Origin: an uncultured Lachnospiraceae bacterium
GTDB taxonomy: Bacteria > Bacillota > Clostridia > Lachnospirales > Lachnospiraceae
Direction of reading: 5' to 3'
NCBI GenBank assembly: GCA_902766655.1
Contig: CACXEL010000055.1
Coordinates: 1 to 15,721, forward strand
Length of the DNA: 15,721 bases
This document shows, in pieces, positions 6,807-13,703 of this stretch; the first letter of the stretch is position 1, and every line of letters starts with the position of its first letter. A model generated the notes under the pieces. The model was not told the origin of the DNA and did not search any database. It was given only the letters and a program-made list of their open reading frames with translations. The position numbers were made by a program, and so were the translations under genes.

Positions 6807-7679
6807 TTAAAAAATGTCGCCGTAAATGGTGCGCGCAGCGTCAAACACCTGCTGCGCCCGGGCCACGATCGGTGCATCGATCATCTTGCCGCGAAGCGCC
6901 ACCACGCCCAGACCATTTTCCTTTGCCTCCGCTATGCAATGCAGGACCTCACGGGCATAGTCAATCTCCTCCTGGGAGGGGCTGAAGACCTCGTTGACCG
7001 TGTCAATATGGCGGGGGGAGATGACCAGTTTGCCGCCGAAACCAAGGCCTTTGGCAAAAGCCGCATCCGCCCGCAGGCCTTCCATGTCGTTGACGTCGGT
7101 GAAAGGTGTGTCGATGGCCTCCACACGGGCGGCCCGGGCAGCGCACACCAGCCGGGTCCGGGCATACAGGATTTCCATGCCCTCCTTTGTACGTTTGGAG
7201 TGGAGGTCCGCGGTGAGATCTTCACCGCCAAGTACCAGGGCCTTCACCCTGGGGGAGGCGGAGGCTATGGCAAAGGCCTGCTCGATGCCCATGGCGGTTT
7301 CCAGCAGGGGCATGAGGCCGACGGAGCCGGTCTCCATGCCGCAGGCCCTCTCGATGGCTTCCATTTCCCGGCAGATGAGGCGGACCATGTCCGCGCCGTC
7401 CACCTTGGTGGGCAGAATGCAGTCAGGCCTTTCGGGCAGGACGGCCTGCAGATCCTCCCGCCAGTAGTCCGTGTCGGTGGAGTTGATCCGAACCACCAGA
7501 GTCCCGCTGTGGTCCTTATGCGTGCGCAGATAGTTGCGCACCAGGATGCGGGCGGAATCCTTCTGCGAGGGCGCTACTGCGTCCTCCAGGTCCAGGATCA
7601 AGGCGTCCGCTCCAAAGGAATCGCCGTTGATGAGCATATTGGGGGTATTGCCCGGCAGAAATGCCATGGAACGGATCAT
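6807..7679 (-). CDS. citE: Citrate lyase beta subunit (citryl-ACP lyase)
   Basis: A 290-residue protein, the normal family length. CitE cleaves citryl-ACP to oxaloacetate and acetyl-ACP and belongs to the HpcH/HpaI-type TIM-barrel lyases that use a divalent metal. Visible marks are FLPGNTPNML at residues 7-16, DALILDLEDAV with the conserved Asp/Glu, LPTKVDGADM, and GGEDLTADLHSKRT followed by DTPFTDVNDMEGL near residue 200, where the metal and substrate residues sit. A perfect AAGGAGGTG is placed six bases before the ATG, inside the end of citD. The start overlaps the citD stop in an ATGA, so translation of the two is probably coupled. Confidence 0.96.
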   Translation of the reverse strand: MIRSMAFLPGNTPNMLINGDSFGADALILDLEDAVAPSQKDSARILVRNYLRTHKDHSGTLVVRINSTDTDYWREDLQAVLPERPDCILPTKVDGADMVRLICREMEAIERACGMETGSVGLMPLLETAMGIEQAFAIASASPRVKALVLGGEDLTADLHSKRTKEGMEILYARTRLVCAARAARVEAIDTPFTDVNDMEGLRADAAFAKGLGFGGKLVISPRHIDTVNEVFSPSQEEIDYAREVLHCIAEAKENGLGVVALRGKMIDAPIVARAQQVFDAARTIYGDIF

Positions 7680-7957
7680 ACTACCACCTCCTTCACAGCT
7701 GCGCGGCGGATCGCGGTCTCCACACGGGCGGCGATGACGCAGTCCAGGGCACCACGGTCCTGAATCGTAATGCGGCCGCTCGTCACGCCGAGGCTTTCCA
7801 CGGTCTCCCGCGCGGCCCTCTCGATGGCATCGCCGTAGCGTTCCATCACAATGGATTCGATCTCATAGCGCACGCTCTCCCCGCCTTCGGGGGTGACCGT
7901 GACCATGCAGTCACTGGATTCCAGTGTTCCGGCCATGGCCGGCTTTTGGATCTTCAT
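7676..7957 (-). CDS. citD: Citrate lyase acyl carrier protein (gamma subunit)
   Basis: A 93-residue protein. CitD carries the 2'-(5''-phosphoribosyl)-3'-dephospho-CoA prosthetic group that holds acetyl and citryl groups during catalysis. The opening MKIQKPAMAGTLESSD matches the family closely, and Ser14 in LESSD is the expected attachment residue. A second family mark is QDRGALDCVIAARVETA near residues 67-83. The ATG at 7957 is chosen because AGGGGAGA is correctly spaced and the protein then starts like known CitD; codons further upstream give a non-family extension. It is the first gene of citDEF. Attachment of the cofactor needs CitG and CitX and acetylation needs CitC; none is encoded beside it. 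Confidence 0.95.
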   Translation of the reverse strand: MKIQKPAMAGTLESSDCMVTVTPEGGESVRYEIESIVMERYGDAIERAARETVESLGVTSGRITIQDRGALDCVIAARVETAIRRAAVKEVVV

Positions 7958-7993
7958 GGCTTCTCCCCTTCCTTTCTTTTCATGTGCGTCCAG

Positions 7994-8014
7994 ACACATT
8001 GCAGTGCAGTGTGT
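7994..8014. promoter_or_regulatory. 21-base palindrome in the citDEF leader (probable operator)
   Basis: ACACATTGCAGTGCAGTGTG plus a final T forms an inverted repeat with nine of ten pairs matching around a central G; the one exception is a T-G pair. It lies between the citDEF -10 (8029-8034) and the citD ribosome binding site, where a bound repressor would stop initiation or early elongation. As RNA it could also fold. The regulator is unknown. Confidence 0.6.
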
Positions 8015-8028
8015 TTGCTTTTGATTAT

Positions 8029-8057
8029 ATTTTATGCCATTTTTTTGATTCTGTAAA
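8029..8057 (-). promoter_or_regulatory. Sigma-A promoter of citDEF
   Basis: On the minus strand TTTACA (8052-8057) and TAAAAT (8029-8034) are exactly 17 bases apart in an AT-rich stretch that contrasts with the surrounding GC-rich coding sequence. A second -10-like TATAAT begins immediately after the first. Transcription would start near 8022, giving a leader of about 65 bases that contains the 21-base palindrome. Confidence 0.65.
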
Positions 8058-8140
8058 ATGCAAACAAGCCAAAGCGCAGGCTGTTTCGGGAAAGCAACGA
8101 TTCTTAACAAAAACGGTCCCGGAATGTGAGGTTTGGTTGG

Positions 8141-8169
8141 TGGACTGTCTCTCACAGGGCAACTATAAT
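8141..8169 (+). promoter_or_regulatory. Promoter of the acyltransferase gene
   Basis: TGGACT (8141-8146) and a consensus TATAAT (8164-8169) are 17 bases apart. The ATG follows 33 bases later with GAAGGTGGG as ribosome binding site. This makes the 8.0-8.2 kb gap a divergent promoter region serving citDEF on minus and the acyltransferase on plus. Confidence 0.6.
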
Positions 8170-8202
8170 AATGTTAAAAATAATTGCGAAGGTGGGATAA
8201 AT

Positions 8203-9288
8203 ATGAGAAAATACTACTTGGACAATATCCGCTGGATGACAGTCGTGACAGTTGTGTTCTATCACGTTCTCTATATGTACAACAGTGAAGGAATCCTTGG
8301 CGGCCTGGGTAAGATTACAGACCTCAATGTTCAGTATTACGACGCTTTCATGTACCTGGTCTATCCCTGGTTCATGCCGGTCCTCTTCATTGTCGCTGGA
8401 ATCAGCTCGTCACTGTATCTGGAAACCCACAGCGGAAAGGAATATCTGAAAAGCAGGACACAGAAGCTCCTGGTGCCCTCGACCCTGGGCCTCTTTGCTT
8501 TTCAGTTCCTGCAGGGCTACGTCAGCATGTCGCTGGGCACGGCCTTTTCCGATCTGGCGAAGGAGGGTGTGCCGAAGCTGGTCATCTTTCTCATCATGCT
8601 GGCATCCGGAAGCGGAGTTCTGTGGTTCTGCCACCTGCTCTGGCTCTACAGCGTATTGCTCCTTCTGGTCCGCTGCCTTGAGAAGGGAAGATTACAGAGG
8701 CTTTGTGAGGGCACGCCGCTCTGGGCGATTGCACTGCTGTTTTTCCCTGTGTGGGGAGCGGGGCAGGTCCTGAATACACCCATCATCGCGGTCTACCGCT
8801 GCGGCTTTTACCTGGCATTTTTCTTTCTGGGATACTATGTGTTCTCCCGTGAGGGGGTCATGGAGAAGCTGAAGAAATATGCCCCGGCACTGATCTGTAT
8901 TGCGGTGGTCCTCTGTGTCACATTTACTATACTATATTTCGGAGACAATTATGCGGACAAGCCCGTTAACCGCGGCGCGCTGTACGCGGCGTGCGCGTAT
9001 TTCGGGTCCCTGGCCCTGCTGGCGGGAATGGCGAGATTCGGTGATTTCAGTAACTCTTTCACCAGGTGGATGAGCAGGAGAAGCTTTGGAATCTATGTGT
9101 TCCATTATCTGGGGATCTCGTCGGTGGCCCTTTTTATCGCAAAGCCAAAGCTCCTGTCTGCGCCGCTCTGCTATCTGCTGAGCCTCACGGCCGGTTTTGT
9201 ATTCGGATTCGGGCTCTATGCCATCATCTCGAGAATTCCCGTCTACCGCTGGCTGGTGCTGGGACTTGGGAAGGAGTCACGCAGATAA
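8203..9288 (+). CDS. Acyltransferase family 3 membrane protein
   Basis: A 361-residue integral membrane protein of the acyltransferase-3 family, which transfers acyl groups (often acetyl) to sugars of surface glycans or to peptides at the cytoplasmic membrane. The start resembles the family pattern: LDNIRWMTVVTVVFYH at residues 6-21 holds Arg10 and the expected catalytic His21. About ten hydrophobic helices follow, with a short basic loop KSRTQKLLVPSTLG typical of the family, and a late RRSFGIYVFHYLG segment that is also characteristic. ATG 8203 is preferred because GAAGGTGGG is well spaced; the frame is open much further upstream but without family similarity. It is monocistronic or co-read with the regulator at 9405, 116 bases away, with no terminator seen between them. 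The acceptor molecule cannot be inferred since no glycan genes are nearby. Confidence 0.88.
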   Translation: MRKYYLDNIRWMTVVTVVFYHVLYMYNSEGILGGLGKITDLNVQYYDAFMYLVYPWFMPVLFIVAGISSSLYLETHSGKEYLKSRTQKLLVPSTLGLFAFQFLQGYVSMSLGTAFSDLAKEGVPKLVIFLIMLASGSGVLWFCHLLWLYSVLLLLVRCLEKGRLQRLCEGTPLWAIALLFFPVWGAGQVLNTPIIAVYRCGFYLAFFFLGYYVFSREGVMEKLKKYAPALICIAVVLCVTFTILYFGDNYADKPVNRGALYAACAYFGSLALLAGMARFGDFSNSFTRWMSRRSFGIYVFHYLGISSVALFIAKPKLLSAPLCYLLSLTAGFVFGFGLYAIISRIPVYRWLVLGLGKESRR

Positions 9289-9404
9289 GCGTCTGGATGA
9301 GAAAATGCGTTACACGGAAGAGCTTAGGATGGGTCGGGAAGGGACCGCACAGGTAAGCTCCTCGATGGATCGCACGGAACACTCATGTTAAGGAGAGAAA
9401 GAAG

Positions 9405-9827
9405 ATGTTCAAGGATAATCTGATCCAGCTGCGGAAAATACAAAGGATGACGCAGGAAGACCTGGCGGAACGCGTCGGCGTGACCAGGCAGGCCATTGCA
9501 AAGTGGGAGAGCGGCGATACGGTTCCGGACCTGGAAAAATGCCGGCTCCTGGCGGACGTGTTCGGGGTAACCCTGGATGACCTGGCCAACTATGAGTCGG
9601 AGGAGAATATGGGATTGAACCTGCCGCCCAAGGGAAAGCATCTCTTCGGCGTGGTGACGGTAGGGGACAAAGGGCAGATCGTCATACCGGCCAAGGCGCG
9701 GAAAATGTTCCGCATCTCCGCAGGGGATGAGCTCGTGGTACTGGGGGACGAGACCCAGGGGTTGGCAATCATGAAGGCCCAGCAGTTCCTTGCTATAGCA
9801 GAGGCGATACGTGACCTGCAAAAATAA
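9405..9827 (+). CDS. XRE-AbrB fusion transcriptional regulator
   Basis: A 140-residue cytoplasmic DNA-binding protein built from two different DNA-binding modules. Residues 1-60 are an XRE/Cro helix-turn-helix: QLRKIQRMTQEDLAERVGV then TRQAIAKWESGDTVPDLE, with the family Trp34-Glu35. Residues about 83-125 are an AbrB/SpoVT-type swapped-hairpin domain, marked by VGDKGQIVIPAKARKMF and a following DELVVLGDE strand. A proline-lysine linker joins them. AbrB domains dimerise, so this should give a dimeric or tetrameric regulator with composite recognition. This architecture is known in Firmicutes, often beside transporter genes; here the only neighbour upstream is the acyltransferase. AAGGAG-type sequence lies about eight bases before the start. 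An intrinsic terminator follows. The target is unknown; self-regulation is usual in the family. Confidence 0.9.
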   Translation: MFKDNLIQLRKIQRMTQEDLAERVGVTRQAIAKWESGDTVPDLEKCRLLADVFGVTLDDLANYESEENMGLNLPPKGKHLFGVVTVGDKGQIVIPAKARKMFRISAGDELVVLGDETQGLAIMKAQQFLAIAEAIRDLQK

Positions 9828-9900
9828 GGCGGCCGGATCCGGAAGGGAGAGGATGCGTCCTGTCTGCATTTGGCAGATGAAAAAATGTCGTGAAATGTAT

Positions 9901-9942
9901 GGGCGAAGGGAGCCGGACAGGTCTTTTCGCCCGTTATTTTTT
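9901..9942 (+). terminator. Likely intrinsic terminator after the XRE-AbrB gene
   Basis: GGGCGAA (9901-9907) pairs with TTCGCCC (9926-9932) across an 18-base loop, followed by GTTATTTTTT. The T-run is good but the loop is long, so strength is moderate. A second small hairpin (ACAGCC/GGCTGT, 9953-9968) follows. These two hairpins are the main contents of the gap 9828-10129. Confidence 0.55.
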
Positions 9943-9982
9943 ATGACCTGGAACAGCCGCCTGGCTGTGCCTTTCTGACAGC

Positions 9983-10010
9983 CTGACAGGGCGTGGCGGG
10001 CCGGCATAAT
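9983..10010 (+). promoter_or_regulatory. Possible promoter of the NUDIX gene
   Basis: CTGACA (9983-9988) and CATAAT (10005-10010) are 16 bases apart; the latter lies in CCGG-CATAATATATA-CCGG, whose ends could pair. About 120 bases of untranslated leader would follow. The rest of the leader shows no recognised riboswitch or gene. The match is fair, not strong. Confidence 0.35.
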
Positions 10011-10129
10011 ATATACCGGGAAAAACAGGGAGAATACTTTCAGGGAAAAACCAATCGTGGTATCTTTAATATAAAGGGCAGCAGAAGAAATGTCGGTGGG
10101 AATACGGATCGGGAAACAAGGAGGATTCG

Positions 10130-10618
10130 ATGGAAGTATGGGACGCATATGACAGGGAATGTAAAAGAATCGGGGGCATGACTTTGCTCCGCGGGGAAGA
10201 AATCCCGGAAGGCGTATACCACCTTGTCTGCGATATTATCGTGAGGCACACGGACGGAGAGTACCTTCTTATGCAGCGTGACAGGCGAAAGCATTTCGGC
10301 GGGATGTGGGAAGCCACGGCCGGCGGTTCTGCCTTGAAAGGGGAGGATGCATACGCCTGCGCTGTCAGAGAGCTTCGGGAAGAGACCGGCATCCGCTCCG
10401 ATTCCCTCGCTGCGGTCGGGCAGGTCATAAGCGACGAATACCATACCATCTATGTGGAATACCTATGTGTAACGGACTGCGATAAGGACAGCATCATCCT
10501 TCAGGAGGGTGAAACGTCCGCCTATAAGTGGGTCACGGGTAATGAACTCATTTCCATGAAGTCAGATGAACTGGTGACGGATCGGATGCAGAACTATATT
10601 GACGAGCTGAGGCGGTAA
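10130..10618 (+). CDS. NUDIX hydrolase, IPP-isomerase-like subgroup
   Basis: A 162-residue cytoplasmic enzyme. The Nudix box is complete at residues 66-88: Gly66, Glu72, then RELREETGI with Arg80, Glu81, Glu84 and Glu85, the residues that hold Mg2+ and drive hydrolysis of a diphosphate linked to another moiety. The N-terminus WDAYDREC..RGEEIPEGVYHLV, and MWEATAGGS just before the box, are typical of the Nudix subgroup annotated as isopentenyl-diphosphate isomerase-like; most of these are house-cleaning hydrolases of unknown substrate and not real isomerases. AAGGAGG is spaced six to seven bases before ATG 10130. The gene is 51 bases upstream of the Imm32-like gene in the same direction and may be co-transcribed with it. 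Enzyme class is certain; substrate is not. Confidence 0.92.
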   Translation: MEVWDAYDRECKRIGGMTLLRGEEIPEGVYHLVCDIIVRHTDGEYLLMQRDRRKHFGGMWEATAGGSALKGEDAYACAVRELREETGIRSDSLAAVGQVISDEYHTIYVEYLCVTDCDKDSIILQEGETSAYKWVTGNELISMKSDELVTDRMQNYIDELRR

Positions 10619-10669
10619 GGGCCTGGTTCACATACGACGTGTTTCCGACGTGCGATGAGAGGTGGAAAA

Positions 10670-10876
10670 ATGGATATGGAATGGGTGGAAGGATTCTGCA
10701 TCTTTGTTTCTTCCGGCAAAAATGAAGTCATCATCTCCGCAAACAGAGAAGGCCTGCTCTCCCTCGCACGCCAGCTTGAGGCACTGGCCGAAGGGATGCC
10801 GGGAGACCATATTCACTACGATGCGTTCAATTCGCTGGAGGAAGGATCGGCGGACCTGATTATGGAACGATGGTAG
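10670..10876 (+). CDS. Imm32-like immunity family protein
   Basis: A 68-residue protein. ATG 10670 is chosen because AGAGGTGG at 10658-10665 is well placed; the in-frame ATG at 10655 lies before that site. The pattern FVSSGKNEVIISANREGL, then LARQLEALAEG, then GDHIHYD, then LEEGSADLIMERW fits the Imm32 family: a small alpha/beta protein predicted as immunity factor of polymorphic toxin systems but also widespread as an orphan. No toxin gene with a nuclease or other effector domain lies within the window, so protection from an outside toxin or a different job is possible. It follows the NUDIX gene closely, and the next gene begins 93 bases later. The family is recognised by motif only. Confidence 0.78.
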   Translation: MDMEWVEGFCIFVSSGKNEVIISANREGLLSLARQLEALAEGMPGDHIHYDAFNSLEEGSADLIMERW

Positions 10877-10969
10877 CAGTCAGGAAATGAAAGCATCCGG
10901 GATCCGGCTGTTCCCATAGCTCCGCAGGTGGATGACCTTCGGGGCTTCTCCGGGGGAAGGAGGAAGGTT

Positions 10970-11875
10970 TTGAACATCACACAGATCAAGTATGTCCTGG
11001 AGGCTGCTGGCTCGGCTTCCATGAGAGAAGCGGCCTCGAAGCTCTTTGTGTCGCAGCCGGCACTTTCTGCCAGTATCAAGGAGCTGGAGGAGGAGCTGGG
11101 AATCCTGATCTTCGAGCGCACCAACAAGGGAATCACCCTGACGGATGCCGGACGGGAATTCGTCACCTACGCGAAGAAGGCGATGGCCCAGTATGCGATC
11201 CTGGAAGACCGGTATCTGTCCAAGGATGTGGACAAGGAGCGGTTCTCCGTCTCCGCCCAGCACTATAACGTGGCGATCCGGGCCTTTATGGATGTGATCC
11301 GGGACCTCGATCCGGAGAAATATGTTTTCTCCATCCACGAGACCAGGACCAGAGACGTCCTGGAGGATGTGAGCAGCCTCAGGAGTGAGGTGGGCGTGGT
11401 CTCATTTTCCGGAGCCAGCGAAGGAATCATGCGAAAGCTCCTTCGGGAGTATCAGCTGGACTTTGTCCCTCTCATGCAGAGAGAGACCTATGCCTACGTC
11501 TGGCATGACCACGAGTTCGCGGGGCGGAAGGAGATATCGCTGGAGGAGCTGTCCGGCTATCCCTGCGTATCCTTCGACCAGGGGGACGACAGCAATTTCT
11601 ACCTGCCCGAGGAGGCTATGGCGGACTATGACTTCAAAAAGATGATCAAATCCGACGACCGGGCTACCACCATGGAGATGATTGCCGGCCTTGGCGGCTA
11701 TTCCATCGGCATCGGCATGCTCACGGAGGACGACGTGATCCTGAAGGGCATGGTGTCCATTAAGCTGAAGGAGGAGGATCCGCTGATCATCGGATACATC
11801 ACCCGGAAGGGGAGCCGGCTGTCGACTTACGGACAGAAGTATGTGGAGGAGCTGCTAAAATATAAAGAGCTGTAA
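10970..11875 (+). CDS. LysR-family transcriptional regulator
   Basis: A 301-residue protein, normal for the family. TTG 10970 is chosen over GTG 10928 because AAGGAGG at 10957-10963 is six bases ahead and the helix-turn-helix then starts at the usual place. Residues 1-60 are the winged helix: ITQIKYVLEAAGSASMREAA, then KLFVSQPALSASIKELEEEL, then LIFERTNKGITLTDAG. Residues about 90-301 form the effector-binding domain, including EVGVVSFSGAS and GLGGYSIGIGMLTEDDV. LysR proteins sense a small metabolite and usually control a divergent neighbour or themselves; here no divergent gene exists, since the upstream gene is on the same strand. The 93-base upstream gap contains a CCGG-GAT-CCGG repeat. 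Its target could lie outside the window or at citDEF 3 kb away, but nothing proves that. Confidence 0.93.
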   Translation: MNITQIKYVLEAAGSASMREAASKLFVSQPALSASIKELEEELGILIFERTNKGITLTDAGREFVTYAKKAMAQYAILEDRYLSKDVDKERFSVSAQHYNVAIRAFMDVIRDLDPEKYVFSIHETRTRDVLEDVSSLRSEVGVVSFSGASEGIMRKLLREYQLDFVPLMQRETYAYVWHDHEFAGRKEISLEELSGYPCVSFDQGDDSNFYLPEEAMADYDFKKMIKSDDRATTMEMIAGLGGYSIGIGMLTEDDVILKGMVSIKLKEEDPLIIGYITRKGSRLSTYGQKYVEELLKYKEL

Positions 11876-11987
11876 GGAAAGCTGCTGATCCGGCGCAGGA
11901 ACCTTATTGTAATCAGGAAGACCCGTTCCTCTGAAAGAGGCGGCTGCCATGTGCATGTCGTGACCGGGAAAAGGGAGGTGTAAAGAG

Positions 11988-12404
11988 ATGTGGAAGTGCC
12001 CGAAGTGCGGACGCACCTATAAAAATGAGAACCAGAGTCATTTCTGCGGCAAAGCGCCCTCCACCGTCGAGGACTATATCCTCGCCCAGCGCGAGGAGAT
12101 CCGCAGCCAGCTTCAGAGCGTGAGGCAGGTGCTGAGCAGCAGACTGCCGGATGCAGTCGAGAAGATATCGTGGTCAATGCCGACCTACTGGCAGGACCAC
12201 AATATCATTCACTTTGCCGCGCAGAAAAAGCATATCGGCCTGTATCCCGGGCCGGAGGCGGTCGAGCACTTTTCCGAAAAGCTGGATGAGGCCGGTCTTA
12301 AGTACAGCAAGGGAACCATTCAGATACCGTATACCGGGGAACTCCCTCTGGAACTTATTGGCGAGATAGCAGACTGGTGCATCAGGACCGGGCACCATGC
12401 GTGA
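11988..12404 (+). CDS. Zinc-ribbon DUF1801 protein (YdhG/iron chaperone-like fold)
   Basis: A 138-residue cytoplasmic protein. Residues 1-20 form a small metal site: Cys4 and Cys7 in CPKC, then His18 and Cys20 in HFC, a plausible CCHC zinc ribbon. From about residue 24 it is a DUF1801 domain, recognised by VEDYILAQREEIRSQLQSVRQ, KISWSMPTYW, HFAAQKKHIGLYPGPEAVEHF and the closing GTIQIPYTGELP. Some DUF1801 relatives act in intracellular iron handling (frataxin-like Fra of Bacillus); whether that applies here is open. GGGAGGTG lies seven bases before the ATG. A weak hairpin (CCTCT/AGAGG, 11928-11940) precedes it. It starts the run of small co-directional genes. The domain call is good; the zinc site is inferred from residue spacing. 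Confidence 0.85.
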   Translation: MWKCPKCGRTYKNENQSHFCGKAPSTVEDYILAQREEIRSQLQSVRQVLSSRLPDAVEKISWSMPTYWQDHNIIHFAAQKKHIGLYPGPEAVEHFSEKLDEAGLKYSKGTIQIPYTGELPLELIGEIADWCIRTGHHA

Positions 12405-12471
12405 TGGGTCTGCCGGAGACGGACTGCAGGGCTTGGACGCAAGGATCGTGACCATAGTATGGAGGAATGAA

Positions 12472-12870
12472 ATGAAGAGAGAACTTGGTATTGCACGATG
12501 CGGCCTGGCCTGCTGTCTGTGTTCGGAGAATGTCACCTGCAAAGGCTGCAGACGGGACGGCTTCAAGGAGCTCTCCTGGTGCAAGGACGCGGAGTGGTGT
12601 GAAGTCCGCAGATGCGGAATCGATAAGAAACTTCGCGGCTGCTATGAATGTGAGCCGGCAGGATGCAGAAAGGGGCTGTATGCTGACAAGATCAAAGCCC
12701 GGGCCTTTGCGGAATTTGCGCGCAGGTATGGCGTGGAGGAGCTGCTGGATTGCCTGGAGCGGAACGAGCAGGCAGGTATTGTGTATCATCGCGAAGGCAT
12801 CATGGGCGACTATGATTACTTTGACGACCTGGAGGAACTGATCCGTTTTATCCGGACGGGGGAGAGATGA
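12472..12870 (+). CDS. DUF3795 cysteine-rich protein
   Basis: A 132-residue protein. ATG 12472 has GGAGG six bases ahead; an earlier ATG at 12397 that overlaps the previous stop has none. The first 65 residues contain twelve cysteines: C10, C14, C15, C17, C23, C26, C37, C43, C48, C57, C60 and C65. This RCGLACCLC..CKGC..WC..CGIDK..GCYEC layout is the DUF3795 pattern and suggests one or two zinc or iron-sulfur sites. The C-terminal half is helical (FAEFARRYGVEELLDCL, then DDLEELIRFIR). The function is not established for the family. It is 67 bases after the DUF1801 gene and 18 before the SdpI-like gene, so co-transcription with the latter is likely. A second DUF3795 domain is encoded 1.6 kb downstream, fused to a methyltransferase. 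Confidence 0.88.
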   Translation: MKRELGIARCGLACCLCSENVTCKGCRRDGFKELSWCKDAEWCEVRRCGIDKKLRGCYECEPAGCRKGLYADKIKARAFAEFARRYGVEELLDCLERNEQAGIVYHREGIMGDYDYFDDLEELIRFIRTGER

Positions 12871-12888
12871 ACGCGGAGGAGGATCCGA

Positions 12889-13266
12889 ATGGGTTTCTGG
12901 TTTTTTATGCTGGTCATGGCCCTGCTCATCCCGGTCACCATGCTTGGGGTCGGGTGGTTGTTCATGAAAAAAGCCCCGAAGGATATTGACTATGTTTTTG
13001 GCTACAGGACCAGAAGGTCTATGAAAAATGAAGCCACCTGGGCTTTTGCGCACAGGTATATCGGAAGGCTGTGGTTCATCTGTGGTCTGATCCTGCTTCC
13101 CATCGCAGTCATTCCAATGCTTTTGGTTATCGGAAAAGATGCGGATACTGTCGGAACGACGGGCGGGATCCTTACCGTGATTCAGCTGCTTCCCCTGGCC
13201 GGATCGATTATTCCGACAGAAAAAGCCTTGAAAAAACATTTTGATGAGTCCGGAAGGCCCAGGTAA
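12889..13266 (+). CDS. SdpI-family membrane protein
   Basis: A 125-residue protein with three hydrophobic helices at about 3-26, 60-81 and 90-108. Between the first two is the SdpI signature: YVFGYRTRRSMKNEATWAFAHRY at 35-57, part of which (GYRTRRSM) is diagnostic. In Bacillus subtilis SdpI protects the cell from the SdpC toxin and acts in its own signalling; most family members elsewhere are orphans of unknown role. No sdpA, sdpB, sdpC or sdpR gene is near. GGAGGAGG at 12875-12882 is six bases ahead of the ATG. It lies only 18 bases after the DUF3795 stop and 37 bases before the DUF2200 gene, so these three probably share a transcript. Family call strong; an immunity role is inference. Confidence 0.88.
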   Translation: MGFWFFMLVMALLIPVTMLGVGWLFMKKAPKDIDYVFGYRTRRSMKNEATWAFAHRYIGRLWFICGLILLPIAVIPMLLVIGKDADTVGTTGGILTVIQLLPLAGSIIPTEKALKKHFDESGRPR

Positions 13267-13303
13267 ATATCCCGGCTTTGAGCAAATATATGGAGGTATG
13301 AGA

Positions 13304-13651
13304 ATGGCGCGACAATCCGTATTTGATATGAGCTTTGCCAAGGTCTATTCCGCCCTGGTCCAGAAGGCGGAGCGAAAGGGCAGGACGAGGACAGAGGTCG
13401 ACGAGGTGACATCCTGGCTTACCGGGTACACCTCAGAGCAGATCGATGCTGCCATGCAGTCTGACCTGACATACGGAAAGTTCTTCTCCGATGCGCCGGC
13501 TTATAATCCGCGCTCGGTACTCATTTCCGGAAAAGTGTGCGGGGTCCAGGTGGAGACGGTGGAGGATCCTCTGATGAAAAAGATACGGCAGCTGGACAAG
13601 CTGGTGGATGAGCTGGCCAAAGGCAGACCCATGGAGAAAATCTTAAGGTGA
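13304..13651 (+). CDS. DUF2200 family protein
   Basis: A 115-residue cytoplasmic protein. ATG 13304 is chosen since GGAGG at 13292-13296 is seven bases ahead; the in-frame ATG at 13298 is too close to that site and one at 13241 lies inside the previous gene. The sequence follows the DUF2200 consensus over its full length: FAKVYSALVQKAERKGRT, EVDEVTSWLTGYT, YGKFFSDAPAYNP, LISGKVCGVQVE, then DPLMKKIRQLDKLVDELAKG and a terminal MEKILR. No membrane helix or catalytic motif is evident. The function of the family is unknown. It ends the close-packed group that began with DUF3795 and is followed by a 52-base gap. Confidence 0.9.
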   Translation: MARQSVFDMSFAKVYSALVQKAERKGRTRTEVDEVTSWLTGYTSEQIDAAMQSDLTYGKFFSDAPAYNPRSVLISGKVCGVQVETVEDPLMKKIRQLDKLVDELAKGRPMEKILR

Positions 13652-13703
13652 CCGAAGCTTCTTTTTGACCGCTCAATTATGTAACATCAGGAGGTGAATA
13701 CAT

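Noticed and set aside
5556..7763. Long plus-strand reading frames opposite citF, citE and citD.
   Set aside because: They lie antisense to clearly recognised citrate lyase genes and have no family-like sequence; GC-rich codon bias creates such mirror frames.
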